From assembly GCF_964186625.1 (NCBI RefSeq), contig NZ_OZ075108.1:2989001-3053000 (forward strand): DNA of 64,000 bases, written 5' to 3'. A program made the translations under genes and the position numbers. How positions within the stretch are numbered: the first letter of the stretch is position 1; every line of letters begins with the position of its first letter. This stretch comes from Asticcacaulis sp. MM231 (GTDB lineage: Bacteria; Pseudomonadota; Alphaproteobacteria; Caulobacterales; Caulobacteraceae). Positions 25,824 through 34,661 of this stretch are shown piece after piece. The notes under the pieces are model-generated. The model was not told where the DNA came from. It did no database searches and saw only the letters and a list, made by a program, of their open reading frames with translations.

Positions 25824-28127
25824 ATGACCACGTCCCCCACCATAAGCCAGATGGCTGCCGTCAAGCCCGATCTCTTCACCGGGCTCAATAGCGAACAGGA
25901 AGCCGCCGTCCGCACGGTGCAGGGCCCCGTGCTCGTGCTGGCGGGCGCCGGCACCGGCAAGACCCGCGTGCTGACCACGCGCATCGCCCATATCCTCGGA
26001 CAGGGGCTGGCGCGGCCGTGGGAAATCCTGTGCGTCACCTTCACCAACAAGGCCGCCCGCGAAATGCGCGAGCGCACGCAAAAGCTCGTCGGCGCCTCGG
26101 CGGAAGGCCTGCAAAACCTCGGCACCTTTCACTCGATCGCTGCGCAGATCCTTCGCCGCCATGCCGAACTGGTCGGTCTGAAATCGAGCTTCACCATTCT
26201 GGACGACGACGATCAGGTGCGTCTGCTCAAGGCCATCTTCGAGCAGGAAGGCATCGACCAGAAGCGCTATACGCCGAAATCCTTTGCCTGGCAGATCGAC
26301 CAGTGGAAGAACAAGGGCCTGACACCGGATAAAATTAAAGGCGGTGAAGGCGCAGAGTTTGGCGGCAATAAGGGCATCAAGCTCTATCAGGCCTATCAGG
26401 ATCGTCTGCGCATTCTCAATGCCTGCGATTTCGGCGATCTGCTGCTGCACAATCTCGAAATACTGACGAAAAACCCGGACATTCTTGAAACCTATCACCG
26501 CAAGTTCAAATACATCCTGGTCGATGAGTATCAAGACACCAACGTCTCGCAGTATCTGTGGCTGCGCCTGCTGACCAACGCAGACCGCAACCTGTGCTGT
26601 GTGGGGGACGACGACCAGTCGATCTATGGCTGGCGCGGCGCCGAGGTCGATAACATCCTCAAGTTCGAGCGCGATTATCCCGGCGCGAAGATCATCCGCC
26701 TGGAGCGCAACTACCGCTCCACCGAGCATATCCTGGGCGCCGCGGCCGGCCTGATCAAGGCCAATACCGCCCGCCTCGGCAAGACCCTCTTCACCGACGA
26801 AAAGGGCGGTGACAAGGTGCAGGTGCAGGGGCTGTGGGATGGCGCCGCCGAAGCGCAGTTCGTGGCCGAGGACATGGAGCGTCTCCACAAGGGCACGCGC
26901 GATAACGATCCGCGCAAGTGGTCCGACATGGCCATTCTGGTGCGCGCCTCCTTCCAGATGCGGGCGTTTGAAGAACGCTTCGTCATGCTGCAGATCCCTT
27001 ACACGGTCGTCGGCGGCCCGCGCTTCTTCGAGCGCGCCGAAATCCGCGACGCCATCGCCTACCTGCGCCTGATCCAGTCACCCGATGACGATCTGGCGTT
27101 TGAGCGCATCATCAATGTGCCCAAGCGCGGCATCGGCGATGCCACCGTGCAAAAACTGCTGCAACAGGCCCGCCTCGCCGGCGTATCGGTCATGACCGCC
27201 GTGCGCGACCTGATCCAGACCGATGAACTGCCGGCGCGCGCCAAGACGCCGCTGGTCGGCTTCATGCGTGATTTCTCGCGCTGGCTCGATCTCAGCAAGC
27301 ACGCGCAGGCCAGCGTCCTGCTCGATACCGTCCTGACGGATAGCGGCTATTTCGACATGCAGCGCGCCGACAAGACCTCCGGCCAGACGCGGCTGGACAA
27401 CCTCAAAGAACTGGGCGACTCGATGGCCGCCTTCGATGATCTGGCGGCTTTTTTGGAGCACGTGTCGCTGGTCATGGACCTGGAGCGCGACAATGGCGGC
27501 GACAGCGTGCGCCTGATGACCCTGCACGCCGCCAAGGGGCTGGAATTCCCCGTCGTTTATCTGCCGGGCTGGGAGGAAGGCATCTTCCCGTCGCAGCGCT
27601 CGATGGACGAAGGCGGGCTGAAATCGCTGGAGGAGGAGCGCCGCCTCGCCTATGTCGGCATCACGCGCGCCCGTCAGGAAGCCAAGATCAGCTTCGTGGC
27701 CAACCGGCAGGTCTATGGCCGCTGGACCAACCAGATTCCGTCGCGCTTCGTCGATGAACTGCCGATCGAGAACGTCGAGGCCACCTCGCAAACCGGCTAT
27801 CAGTCGGCGGGCTGGCAATCGCAGCAAAGCCGATGGGACCGCGCGGGCTATGAACCGAACTACACCAAGAAGGCCGAGGTGCCAGCCTATGGCGGCGATC
27901 TGGCCGGTGTCGATATGCGCCGGCTGGAGCCCAAAGCGCGCCCGACGCCGCACCGCCAACCGGCACCCGCCAAGCCTTCGGCCAAAAATTTCAAGCTCGG
28001 CGAGCGCGTCTTCCATATGAAGTTCGGCTATGGCCTGATCGTCGAGATCGAAGGCAACAAGCTGATCGTTAATTTTGAGACCAGCGGCGACAAGAAGGTT
28101 ATCGACAGTTTCGTGGATCGGGCTTAA
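25824..28127 (+). CDS. uvrD: ATP-dependent DNA helicase UvrD/PcrA type
   Basis: SF1A 3'-5' helicase of 767 residues, acting in nucleotide excision and mismatch repair or replication-fork clearance. Motifs in order: Q motif LNSEQEAAV, Walker A VLAGAGTGKTRVL, Ia CVTFTNKAAREMRER, II ILVDEYQDTN, III CCVGDDDQSIYGWRGAEV, IV IIRLERNYRSTEHIL, V VRLMTLHAAKGLEFPVVY and VI RRLAYVGITRARQEA. The last 130 residues are Pro/Gln-rich and end in a Tudor-like domain (LGERVFHMKFGYGLIVEIEGNKLIVNFE) that in PcrA binds RNA polymerase. ATG start. PcrA-like and UvrD-like names cannot be separated by sequence alone. Confidence 0.93.
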   Translation: MTTSPTISQMAAVKPDLFTGLNSEQEAAVRTVQGPVLVLAGAGTGKTRVLTTRIAHILGQGLARPWEILCVTFTNKAAREMRERTQKLVGASAEGLQNLGTFHSIAAQILRRHAELVGLKSSFTILDDDDQVRLLKAIFEQEGIDQKRYTPKSFAWQIDQWKNKGLTPDKIKGGEGAEFGGNKGIKLYQAYQDRLRILNACDFGDLLLHNLEILTKNPDILETYHRKFKYILVDEYQDTNVSQYLWLRLLTNADRNLCCVGDDDQSIYGWRGAEVDNILKFERDYPGAKIIRLERNYRSTEHILGAAAGLIKANTARLGKTLFTDEKGGDKVQVQGLWDGAAEAQFVAEDMERLHKGTRDNDPRKWSDMAILVRASFQMRAFEERFVMLQIPYTVVGGPRFFERAEIRDAIAYLRLIQSPDDDLAFERIINVPKRGIGDATVQKLLQQARLAGVSVMTAVRDLIQTDELPARAKTPLVGFMRDFSRWLDLSKHAQASVLLDTVLTDSGYFDMQRADKTSGQTRLDNLKELGDSMAAFDDLAAFLEHVSLVMDLERDNGGDSVRLMTLHAAKGLEFPVVYLPGWEEGIFPSQRSMDEGGLKSLEEERRLAYVGITRARQEAKISFVANRQVYGRWTNQIPSRFVDELPIENVEATSQTGYQSAGWQSQQSRWDRAGYEPNYTKKAEVPAYGGDLAGVDMRRLEPKARPTPHRQPAPAKPSAKNFKLGERVFHMKFGYGLIVEIEGNKLIVNFETSGDKKVIDSFVDRA

Positions 28128-28183
28128 GCATTAGGTTCGCACCTGCGAATAGCGGCTGGGGGGTCGCTTAGGAGAGCGCCTTC

Positions 28184-29437
28184 ATGCCCGATGCGTCTAC
28201 CCATCCGATGCCGCCACGGTTTATGCTTTTTGAATATTCCGAGCTTAACCCCGCCTTCCGCGATAACCCGCATACCCTGTTAGATCCGCAACGTTCCGCA
28301 CGTCCGGTCGAGCACGACGGTATGTTGTCGGCGGTGCTGATCACATCCTATGCCGCCGGCCGCGAAACCCTGCGTGACGCCCATCTGTCGCGCAATTTCA
28401 ACAATGCCGCCCCTAACAACCCCGTCATCGCCAATGTCCGCCGCCTCAATGAGGCGGTCGAGGCCGAATTCGGGCGCCACGATTCCATCGTCACGCTCGA
28501 TGGCGCCGACCATACCCGTGTGCGCACGATCATCGCCGAGGCCTTCCTGAAACGCGCCGCCGCCCTGCAGGCCACGGTGGCGCGCATCATCGCAGAACGG
28601 CTTGACGCCCTGACGGGGCGCGATACCTTCGATGTGGTGGCCGATTATGCCGCGCAGATACCCATGCGGGTACTGGGCGCGCTGATGGGCTGCCCCGATG
28701 CGGCGCTGGACGATCTGAAACGCTGGACCGAGGCCGGGCAACTGGCCTTCGATCCGACCAAGTCCGCCGAGCAGGAGCACCTGGCGCTGGAAGGCCGGCG
28801 CGGCATCTTCGGTCATTTCCGTCTGCTTATGGCCGAGCGTCGTGCCGAACCGCGTGATGATCTGGTCAGCGACCTGCTGGCGGCGCAGGCGCGCGGCGCG
28901 CCAATCGACGACAACGAAATCCTGCACAACCTGTTCGCCGTTCTGGTGGCCGGGCACCTGACCACGGCCGACCTGATCGGCAATGGCGTCGCCTTGCTGC
29001 TCGATCACAGAGAGGCGCGCGACGCCATCCTGGCCGATCCGGGGCTTATCCAGCCGGCGGTCGAGGAAATCCTGCGTCATGAGCCGCCGATCTCCTTCAC
29101 AGCGCGCTTTCCAAAGACCGAGGGAGCGATCGCCAGATGCCCGTATCACGCCGGCGACGCTCTGGTGGTCAGCCTGATCGCCACCAACCGCGACCCGGAC
29201 ACATTCGACGATCCGCACCGCTTCGACATCACGCGCCGTCCCAATCCGCACATGGCCTTTGGCGCCGGCGCCCATATCTGCCTCGGTGCGCCACTGGCTC
29301 GGATGGAAGGCCAGATGGCGCTGCTGAAACTGTTCGAGCGCTTCCCGAACCTGCGGCGCGTGGAGGCTCCCGCGCCGGAATGGCGCGCCGTGCCGGGCGT
29401 GCGGGGGCTTGCGTGCCTGAACGTGGCGACAGGGTGA
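28184..29437 (+). CDS. cytochrome P450
   Basis: Soluble bacterial-type P450 of 417 residues. The heme-thiolate loop is FGAGAHICLGAPLARME (Cys in FxxGxHxCxG). The K-helix ExxR is in VEEILRHEPPI. The I-helix oxygen-activation block is LVAGHLTTADLIGNG. Substrate is unknown. It needs a redox partner; no ferredoxin reductase is adjacent, and the dicluster ferredoxin at 60121 is not of the usual P450 type. ATG at 28184; the preceding AGGAGAG is a good ribosome site. Monocistronic. Confidence 0.93.
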   Translation: MPDASTHPMPPRFMLFEYSELNPAFRDNPHTLLDPQRSARPVEHDGMLSAVLITSYAAGRETLRDAHLSRNFNNAAPNNPVIANVRRLNEAVEAEFGRHDSIVTLDGADHTRVRTIIAEAFLKRAAALQATVARIIAERLDALTGRDTFDVVADYAAQIPMRVLGALMGCPDAALDDLKRWTEAGQLAFDPTKSAEQEHLALEGRRGIFGHFRLLMAERRAEPRDDLVSDLLAAQARGAPIDDNEILHNLFAVLVAGHLTTADLIGNGVALLLDHREARDAILADPGLIQPAVEEILRHEPPISFTARFPKTEGAIARCPYHAGDALVVSLIATNRDPDTFDDPHRFDITRRPNPHMAFGAGAHICLGAPLARMEGQMALLKLFERFPNLRRVEAPAPEWRAVPGVRGLACLNVATG

Positions 29438-29489
29438 TATTTTGGCGGCGCGCCTTGATTTTTTACCGGTTCAGGCGGATATTGAGCCT

Positions 29490-29678
29490 ATGAATATGCC
29501 TCTGATCCAGAAATCGGCCGCCGCCAAGCGCCGTTCCACAAGCGGAACGCGCCGGCCTGAGGTGCTGGGCGTCACCAAGGATGGTGTAAAAATTCTGAAG
29601 CCTGTTCGCGCACCGACCAATTTCACGGTTGAAGAAGTGCGTGAGGCCGTGGCCAAAGCTTTGGGAAAAAGCGCCTGA
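29490..29678 (+). CDS. small protein paired with the TIR-like gene
   Basis: 62 residues starting at ATG 29490; the frame extends 16 codons upstream, where it overlaps no feature. A basic N-terminus (AAAKRRSTSGTRR) is followed by VLGVTKDGVKILKPVRAPTNFTVEEVREAVAKALGK, a probable strand-turn-helix. It ends 3 bases before the TIR-like gene. Spacing and size suggest a cognate partner, chaperone or antitoxin-like protein. I recognise no named family. A second ATG two codons inside is possible. Confidence 0.65.
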   Translation: MNMPLIQKSAAAKRRSTSGTRRPEVLGVTKDGVKILKPVRAPTNFTVEEVREAVAKALGKSA

Positions 29679-29681
29679 TCC

Positions 29682-30287
29682 ATGAATTCCGAGGACGTTT
29701 TTATAAACTGTCCGTTTTCGGATGATTATGATTCTTTTTTCAAGGCCATCCTGTTCACCGTAATTCGCAGCGGCTTTAATCCGCGGTGCGCGCGCGAGGA
29801 AGATGACGGCGGCGATGTCCGGTTCGACAAGATTTGCCGCATTATAGATGATTGCAAATACGGTATCCACGACATATCCAAGACGGACTCCGATGGTGAT
29901 CCGCCGCTCCCGCGCTTCAACATGCCTCTGGAGCTGGGCCTGTTTCTCGGGGCGAAAAAATATGGCGATGCGGAGCAATCGCTTAAAAAGGCGATCATTT
30001 TTGACCGCGAAGCCTATCGCTATCAGAAATATATATCGGATATCTCCGGTCAGGATATCCACGCCCACAATAATGATGTCGGTCAGTTGATTATTGAGGT
30101 GGCGGCATGGCTTCGGCGCGCCTCCAAACGCAAGACCGTTCCCGGCGGCACAGCCATTGCCGATGAGTATGCGGTCTTCATGAAAAACCTGCCCGTCATG
30201 CTGGCGGCCCGACAGATGCAGCCCAAGGACCTGACCTATGATGACGACGTTACGTTTATAGCCGAATGGCTGGTGAGAAACGCATGA
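29682..30287 (+). CDS. TIR-like / nucleotide-binding Rossmann-type protein
   Basis: 201 residues. The head VFINCPFSDDYDSFFKAILFTV forms a first strand and helix as in TIR-like folds, GFNPRCAREED a second, CRIIDDCKYGIHDIS the third, and MPLELGLFLGAKKYGD places a Glu-Leu-Gly in the position of the catalytic or binding glutamate of TIR and deoxyribosyltransferase relatives. A helical C-terminus follows. The function is unknown; relatives of this shape occur in defense-type islands. It follows the 62-residue partner by 3 bases and overlaps the cyclophilin start by 4 bases (ATGA), so the three genes are translated together. The TIR-like assignment is by pattern, not by a search. Confidence 0.65.
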   Translation: MNSEDVFINCPFSDDYDSFFKAILFTVIRSGFNPRCAREEDDGGDVRFDKICRIIDDCKYGIHDISKTDSDGDPPLPRFNMPLELGLFLGAKKYGDAEQSLKKAIIFDREAYRYQKYISDISGQDIHAHNNDVGQLIIEVAAWLRRASKRKTVPGGTAIADEYAVFMKNLPVMLAARQMQPKDLTYDDDVTFIAEWLVRNA

Positions 30288-31103
30288 CACTTCTGAAAAT
30301 GGCCATCCTCATGGCGCTTGTTCTCCCTGCCCTGCCCGCCCAGGCTTCGGACTCCGACTGGCTGGCCGTCAATCCGGACAACACCCTGGTCATCGATACC
30401 GATAAGGGCCGGCTGATCATCGAGTTGCACCCGGAAGTCGCCCCCAAGGCGGTCGAGCGCATCAAGCTGCTGGCACGGCGCGGCACCTATGACGGCTTGC
30501 TGTTCCACCGCGTCATTCCGGGCTTCGTGGCCCAGACCGGCGATCCCGGCAATGTCGATGGCGGCAAGACCGAACTGCCCAACCTCAAGCCCGAATTTCG
30601 CTTTCGCCTCAAGGCTGATGTGCCGCATACGGTCGTGGCGCGTCCCGGTGGTCTGGACGTCGGTTTCATGGGCGCTCTGCCCTATGTCTCGGTAGATGAG
30701 AAGCGCATGGGCGCCAATCCCGATCAGGCCGTCCACGCCTGGGGCAGCTACTGCACCAACACGATGGGTATGGGCCGTGACGATACCCCGCTCGATTCCG
30801 CCAATGCTGAAATCTTCTTTATGCTGGCCCCGACGCAGCGCCTTGACCGCGACTACACACCGGCAGGCCAGGTGATCATCGGCGGCGACGTGCTGCAAAA
30901 ACTGGCACCGGGCGAGCCACCCGTTAAACCGGATTCGATGCGAAACGTGCAGATCATGGCCGATATGAAAACGCCGCCGCAGGTGTTGGTGATGAACACC
31001 AAAAGCGCCGCCTTCAAGACTTCTGACCGACCGCGTGCGCGCGGAAAAAGGTGCCGATTTCTCGATCTGCGACGTCACCGTGCCGGCGCGGGTGATGCCG
31101 TGA
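30284..31103 (+). pseudogene. periplasmic cyclophilin-type peptidyl-prolyl isomerase, one-base frameshift
   Basis: ATG at 30284, inside the TGA of the previous gene. A 22-residue signal peptide ends PAQA. The cyclophilin core shows IDTDKGRLIIELHPEVAPKAVERIKLL and YDGLLFHRVIPGFVAQTGD. Near 31017-31022 the sequence reads one base too many (ACTTCTGACC): removing one T restores FKTLTDRVRAEKG...VPARVMP and a stop at 31101-31103, giving 272 residues (819 bases; the present span is 820). As written, the frame instead runs on through the RusA-like gene to 31456. The isomerase domain itself is intact, so the shift may be harmless or a sequencing error. Confidence 0.8.
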
Positions 31104-31456
31104 CGGAGTGGATCCTTGCCGGCAAGGTCCGGGCGCGCGAGACGGCGGATGGCATCGAGATCGTGATCGATGGCCTGACCACGCAGGCGAAATATTATAA
31201 GCCGCTGGTTTATGAATTCTTCCGCAAGGAGTGGCGCGGCTCACGCGCGGCCTGGGGCGATTATGCGGTAGAAATCCGCATGGAGCATATTGGCGATCCG
31301 CCATGGATGGACCTCGACAACCTCGCCAAGGCCCTGCTCGACGCCATCAAGGGCTTTGTCTTCCACGATGATTTACAGGTGGCGCGTCTTCTGGTCGAAC
31401 GTCATCCCGGCGAGCGTGAGCAGATCCATATCCGCGTCTACGCGATCAGGCGCTGA
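31100..31456 (+). CDS. RusA-like Holliday-junction endonuclease-type protein
   Basis: 118 residues from GTG 31100, which overlaps the restored cyclophilin stop as GTGA. The core PPWMDLDNLAKALLDAIKGFVFHDDLQVARLLVERHP has the spacing D-x-D-N..K...D...G....DD of the RusA family, with aspartates that would bind the catalytic metal. Most such genes are in phages, but a chromosomal version beside a cyclophilin is possible. With the extra base in the cyclophilin gene this protein becomes the tail of a 390-residue fusion. Its stop touches the convergent serine hydrolase. Confidence 0.65.
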   Translation: MTEWILAGKVRARETADGIEIVIDGLTTQAKYYKPLVYEFFRKEWRGSRAAWGDYAVEIRMEHIGDPPWMDLDNLAKALLDAIKGFVFHDDLQVARLLVERHPGEREQIHIRVYAIRR

Positions 31457-33823
31457 TTACCAGCTCCACGGCTCCAGAGCGCCCCAGGCCGTCAGCACGA
31501 TGATATAGAAGCCCCAGAACAGCAGCAGGGCGCCATGCGCCGCCTTCTGCCACATCGGCCAGCCATCACCATGACGGCCGCGTTCGTTATAGACGAAGTA
31601 GTAGGTGGCGAACTGGTAGAGCGTGCCGAGCGCCGCGATGAAGGCCAGGGTCGAGGCCAGGCGCACCTGCCCGCTTGGCCACTTGGTGAACAAGGCGCCG
31701 GGATCATCGGCCAGTTGCGAGCGCCAGTGATGGAAGACGAAGATCGACGCCAGCCACAGGATCGACAGGCCGGCCGAAATTAGCGTGGCGCGGCCCTGCT
31801 CTTCGCTCGGATGCTCATGGCGCGCCGGCCCCTTGGCCAGCGATAACCAGACAAAGATGCACGACACCATCATGAAGGCGGTCAGCACGGTTACCATGCC
31901 GGGATTGTGAATCCAGCTCACCCGCTCGTAACGCGCCTCATTGGTGGCCGTCTCGAAGGCGCTGACATGGGTGCCATCGGCGTTGAACAGGAAGTGCAGC
32001 CCGCCGGTTTGCTGCGCCGGCCCGCCATCCTCGCTGTCCTGCTGCGTGAAGAAACCGGGCGCCGAAGCCGGCACGAAGGCCGACAGGCCGTTCTGCGTAT
32101 TGAGGATCAGGCGGCCATCGGCATCGACCGTGACCGACACCGTGTTGAGCAGGCGCGTGATCGCCCCTTCGAGACCGCCATAGGCACGTCGGCTGGAGAC
32201 ATAGTGTCCTTTGATGGCGTCGTAATAGGCCTTGTTGCGCTCATAGGCCATGCTCGGTTGCGGCATCAGCGGCGGCCGCACCAGATCACCCGACAGGTGA
32301 TCGAGCAACAGGTTGGGGAAGCTGGCGGCCAGCGCACTGCCGGTCTGGGTGTTGGTGCTGATAAAGATGCCGAGGTTCATTTCCGGCACCAGGATCATGT
32401 TAGAATTGAACCACAGGGTCGCGCCGCCGTGGCCATAGGTGGTGAAGCCGGCGGGGCTTTCGCGCACCATCAGACCCGACGCCCAGCCGTTATAGCCTTC
32501 GGGCATTTTCATCAGCGGCTGGCGGAAAGCGTCGGCGGAAGCGGCGTTGAAAAGCTGGATGCCGTCGTTCTGGCCATTGCCGAGCATCATGGCCATCAGG
32601 CGCGCCATGTCCTGCGCCGTCGAGGACGCGCCAAGCGCGCCAGACAGGGGAATGGCGTGATCGAAGGGTTGGGGCTCATAGGTGGCGCCGTCCCAGATAA
32701 AACCGTCCGACAGATCGCGCGTCAATTGCGGCGACAAAGGCGCCGGCAGGGATTCCAGATTGGTCGCCCCGATCTCGTAGGGCTCACGCAGGGTGGTGTG
32801 CTCCATGCCAAGCGGCTGGAAGATGCGCGATTCCATCAGGGTCGGCACATCGCGGGCGCGCGCCGTCTGTTGCAGGGCGCGCGCGGCCAGGCCGGCGCCA
32901 TAGTTGGAATAGGAAGAAAACTGGCCGGGTTCGCGGACGCGGCGCGGCTTGTGCAGGTGGAAATAGCTGTCCGGCCCGATCAGGCGCGAACCGTTAAGCT
33001 GGAACAGATGCCCGAGGCTGGTGTCTTCATAGCCGCTGGTATGATCCATCAAGGCGCGCAGGGTGATATCCTTGTAACGCGGATCGCGGGCGTAGATATC
33101 ATTGGGCAGGTAGTCACCAAACGGCGCGTCCAGCTTGATGCGGCCGGCCTCGATCTCCTGACGCGCCACGATCCAGGTGAAGGTCTTGGTCACCGAGCCG
33201 ATGCGGAACAAGCTGGTATTGGGATCGACATGGCGCATGGGCGACAGGCGATCATAGCCGTAACCCTTGATCAGCAGCGGCGTATTGCCCTGAACGATGG
33301 CCACCGTGGCGCCCAGAACGTGATCGCGCTGCATCAGGGTGCGCACCACCGAGTCGGTGAACGTCTCGATATCGTCGGGGCTGATCGGGGTGCTGGCCGG
33401 CACGGCCCCAGAGATTTGACCAGAGACTTGACCAGCGCGCGGCGACAGACCGGAAGCCACCACCATCGGCGCCGGCCTGGCGGTCACGCCCCCCGGCACC
33501 GTGGTGACGTAACCGATCGGCGCATCCGGATTGGCCGGCGTTGTGCGCACAGGCGCTGCGGGATTGGGCGGGATAACGGTTGTGCGCGGCTTCAGTCGCG
33601 GACGCGGTTTCGGTGCTTCCGAACTGGTCTCCGCCGATGCACTGGACGGCACATAGGGCTTGAGTTCGGCGGGTTTAGTTTCCGGTATGGGACCGGCGGT
33701 ATCGGTGGTTTGCGGCACCGCCGGCGCGGCAAACCCCAGAGCGAGAAAAAGCGACAGCGCGAGGCTCGCGCCGCGCGTCAACGTCCTGAAATTTTGTCCG
33801 ATGTTGAGAGCCCGCCTGGCCAT
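31457..33823 (-). CDS. serine hydrolase (beta-lactamase/AmpC family) with four C-terminal helices
   Basis: 788 residues. A signal peptide (ending in AAPAVPQ) precedes a Pro/Thr/Ala-rich linker of about 100 residues. The class C beta-lactamase-like domain then shows RIGSVTKTFTW (SxxK), a YSNYGAG motif (YxN) and a GHGGATLWF block, so an active serine is expected. After a beta-rich lipocalin-like region come four membrane helices at the C-terminus (from about residue 660). It probably trims or tailors peptidoglycan or peptides in the periplasm. Start ATG; the upstream hydrophobic helix could also be an anchor. Substrate is unknown. Confidence 0.85.
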   Translation of the reverse strand: MARRALNIGQNFRTLTRGASLALSLFLALGFAAPAVPQTTDTAGPIPETKPAELKPYVPSSASAETSSEAPKPRPRLKPRTTVIPPNPAAPVRTTPANPDAPIGYVTTVPGGVTARPAPMVVASGLSPRAGQVSGQISGAVPASTPISPDDIETFTDSVVRTLMQRDHVLGATVAIVQGNTPLLIKGYGYDRLSPMRHVDPNTSLFRIGSVTKTFTWIVARQEIEAGRIKLDAPFGDYLPNDIYARDPRYKDITLRALMDHTSGYEDTSLGHLFQLNGSRLIGPDSYFHLHKPRRVREPGQFSSYSNYGAGLAARALQQTARARDVPTLMESRIFQPLGMEHTTLREPYEIGATNLESLPAPLSPQLTRDLSDGFIWDGATYEPQPFDHAIPLSGALGASSTAQDMARLMAMMLGNGQNDGIQLFNAASADAFRQPLMKMPEGYNGWASGLMVRESPAGFTTYGHGGATLWFNSNMILVPEMNLGIFISTNTQTGSALAASFPNLLLDHLSGDLVRPPLMPQPSMAYERNKAYYDAIKGHYVSSRRAYGGLEGAITRLLNTVSVTVDADGRLILNTQNGLSAFVPASAPGFFTQQDSEDGGPAQQTGGLHFLFNADGTHVSAFETATNEARYERVSWIHNPGMVTVLTAFMMVSCIFVWLSLAKGPARHEHPSEEQGRATLISAGLSILWLASIFVFHHWRSQLADDPGALFTKWPSGQVRLASTLAFIAALGTLYQFATYYFVYNERGRHGDGWPMWQKAAHGALLLFWGFYIIVLTAWGALEPWSW

Positions 33824-33913
33824 CCGTGCTTAAATCCCGATACGCATGCACCCCAGAGGCGAAAATAGGCGATTCTGGCAGTTTACGTACGGTCTTTTTT
33901 GCCGCCTGACGCT

Positions 33914-34456
33914 TTATTTTTTACGGAACTGGTCGAGCGAGACGATCTTGGGCGCATCGCCCTCTTCCGTCTCGGTTTTCGCAACGGCAGACTTGTTGTC
34001 CGAAGCCGGCGGCGGGGTGAATTCAGCGACGATATCGCCGATTTCTTCGCCGTCTTCCAGGTCCTGCGTCAGGGCGGCCGGATCATCGACCTCGAACTCC
34101 AGCATGAACTGGGCGTGCGGATCGTGGAAGCGCGTAATCGCTGTATAGGGCACGGTCAGGATCTTCGGTGCGCCGCCAAAGGTCAGGGTGACGCGGAAGA
34201 AATCATCGGTGACGCGCAGGTCGCGGAACTGATGCTGCAAAACAATGGTGATGTCGTAAGGATAACGCGCCAGAAGGTCGGGCGGCACGGACACCCCCGG
34301 CGCACGGGTCAGGAAGGTGACGTAGAAATGATGCTCGCCCGGCAGGCCATCGGGCGATGCTGCGCGCAGCAGGCCTTGCCGGATAACGCCACGCAGGGCG
34401 TTCTGGGTCAGGTTGGCGTAATCCATCTGGTCGACGATCATCTGATCTTCGGACAT
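33914..34456 (-). CDS. sspB: ClpXP adaptor SspB (alphaproteobacterial type)
   Basis: 180 residues. The folded core (residues 1-120, e.g. YANLTQNALRGVIRQGLL, GEHHFYVTFLTRAPGVSVPPDLLARYP, TIVLQHQFRDLRV, TLTFGGAPKILTVPYTAITRFHDPHAQF) binds ssrA-tagged proteins. An acidic, disordered linker ends in a short basic tail IVSLDQFRKK that should dock on ClpX. The permuted ssrA gene itself is at about 40.3 kb in this window, and its encoded tag differs from the Caulobacter one. The gene is alone on its strand, divergent from the globin chemoreceptor. Confidence 0.9.
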   Translation of the reverse strand: MSEDQMIVDQMDYANLTQNALRGVIRQGLLRAASPDGLPGEHHFYVTFLTRAPGVSVPPDLLARYPYDITIVLQHQFRDLRVTDDFFRVTLTFGGAPKILTVPYTAITRFHDPHAQFMLEFEVDDPAALTQDLEDGEEIGDIVAEFTPPPASDNKSAVAKTETEEGDAPKIVSLDQFRKK

Positions 34457-34661
34457 CTATCCATGTTTCCGTTTGAGTGTGCAGGTGCGTTGAGACTTAG
34501 CACTTCTGCGCCGAAACAAAACAGCAAATTGCCGTGAAGGGCTAAAAAAGCCATATACCCACATATAACTCCGGGGGGCTTTCCCCTCGGTAGACTTTCA
34601 TTAACCAGACTCAACTAGAAGGGGATATAACACAGTTTTTTTGAATTACGGAGTAGGCCTT

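Noticed and set aside
31907..33868. 653-codon frame antisense to the serine hydrolase
   Set aside because: Rich in Arg, Gly and His without domain features; shadow of a GC-rich gene.
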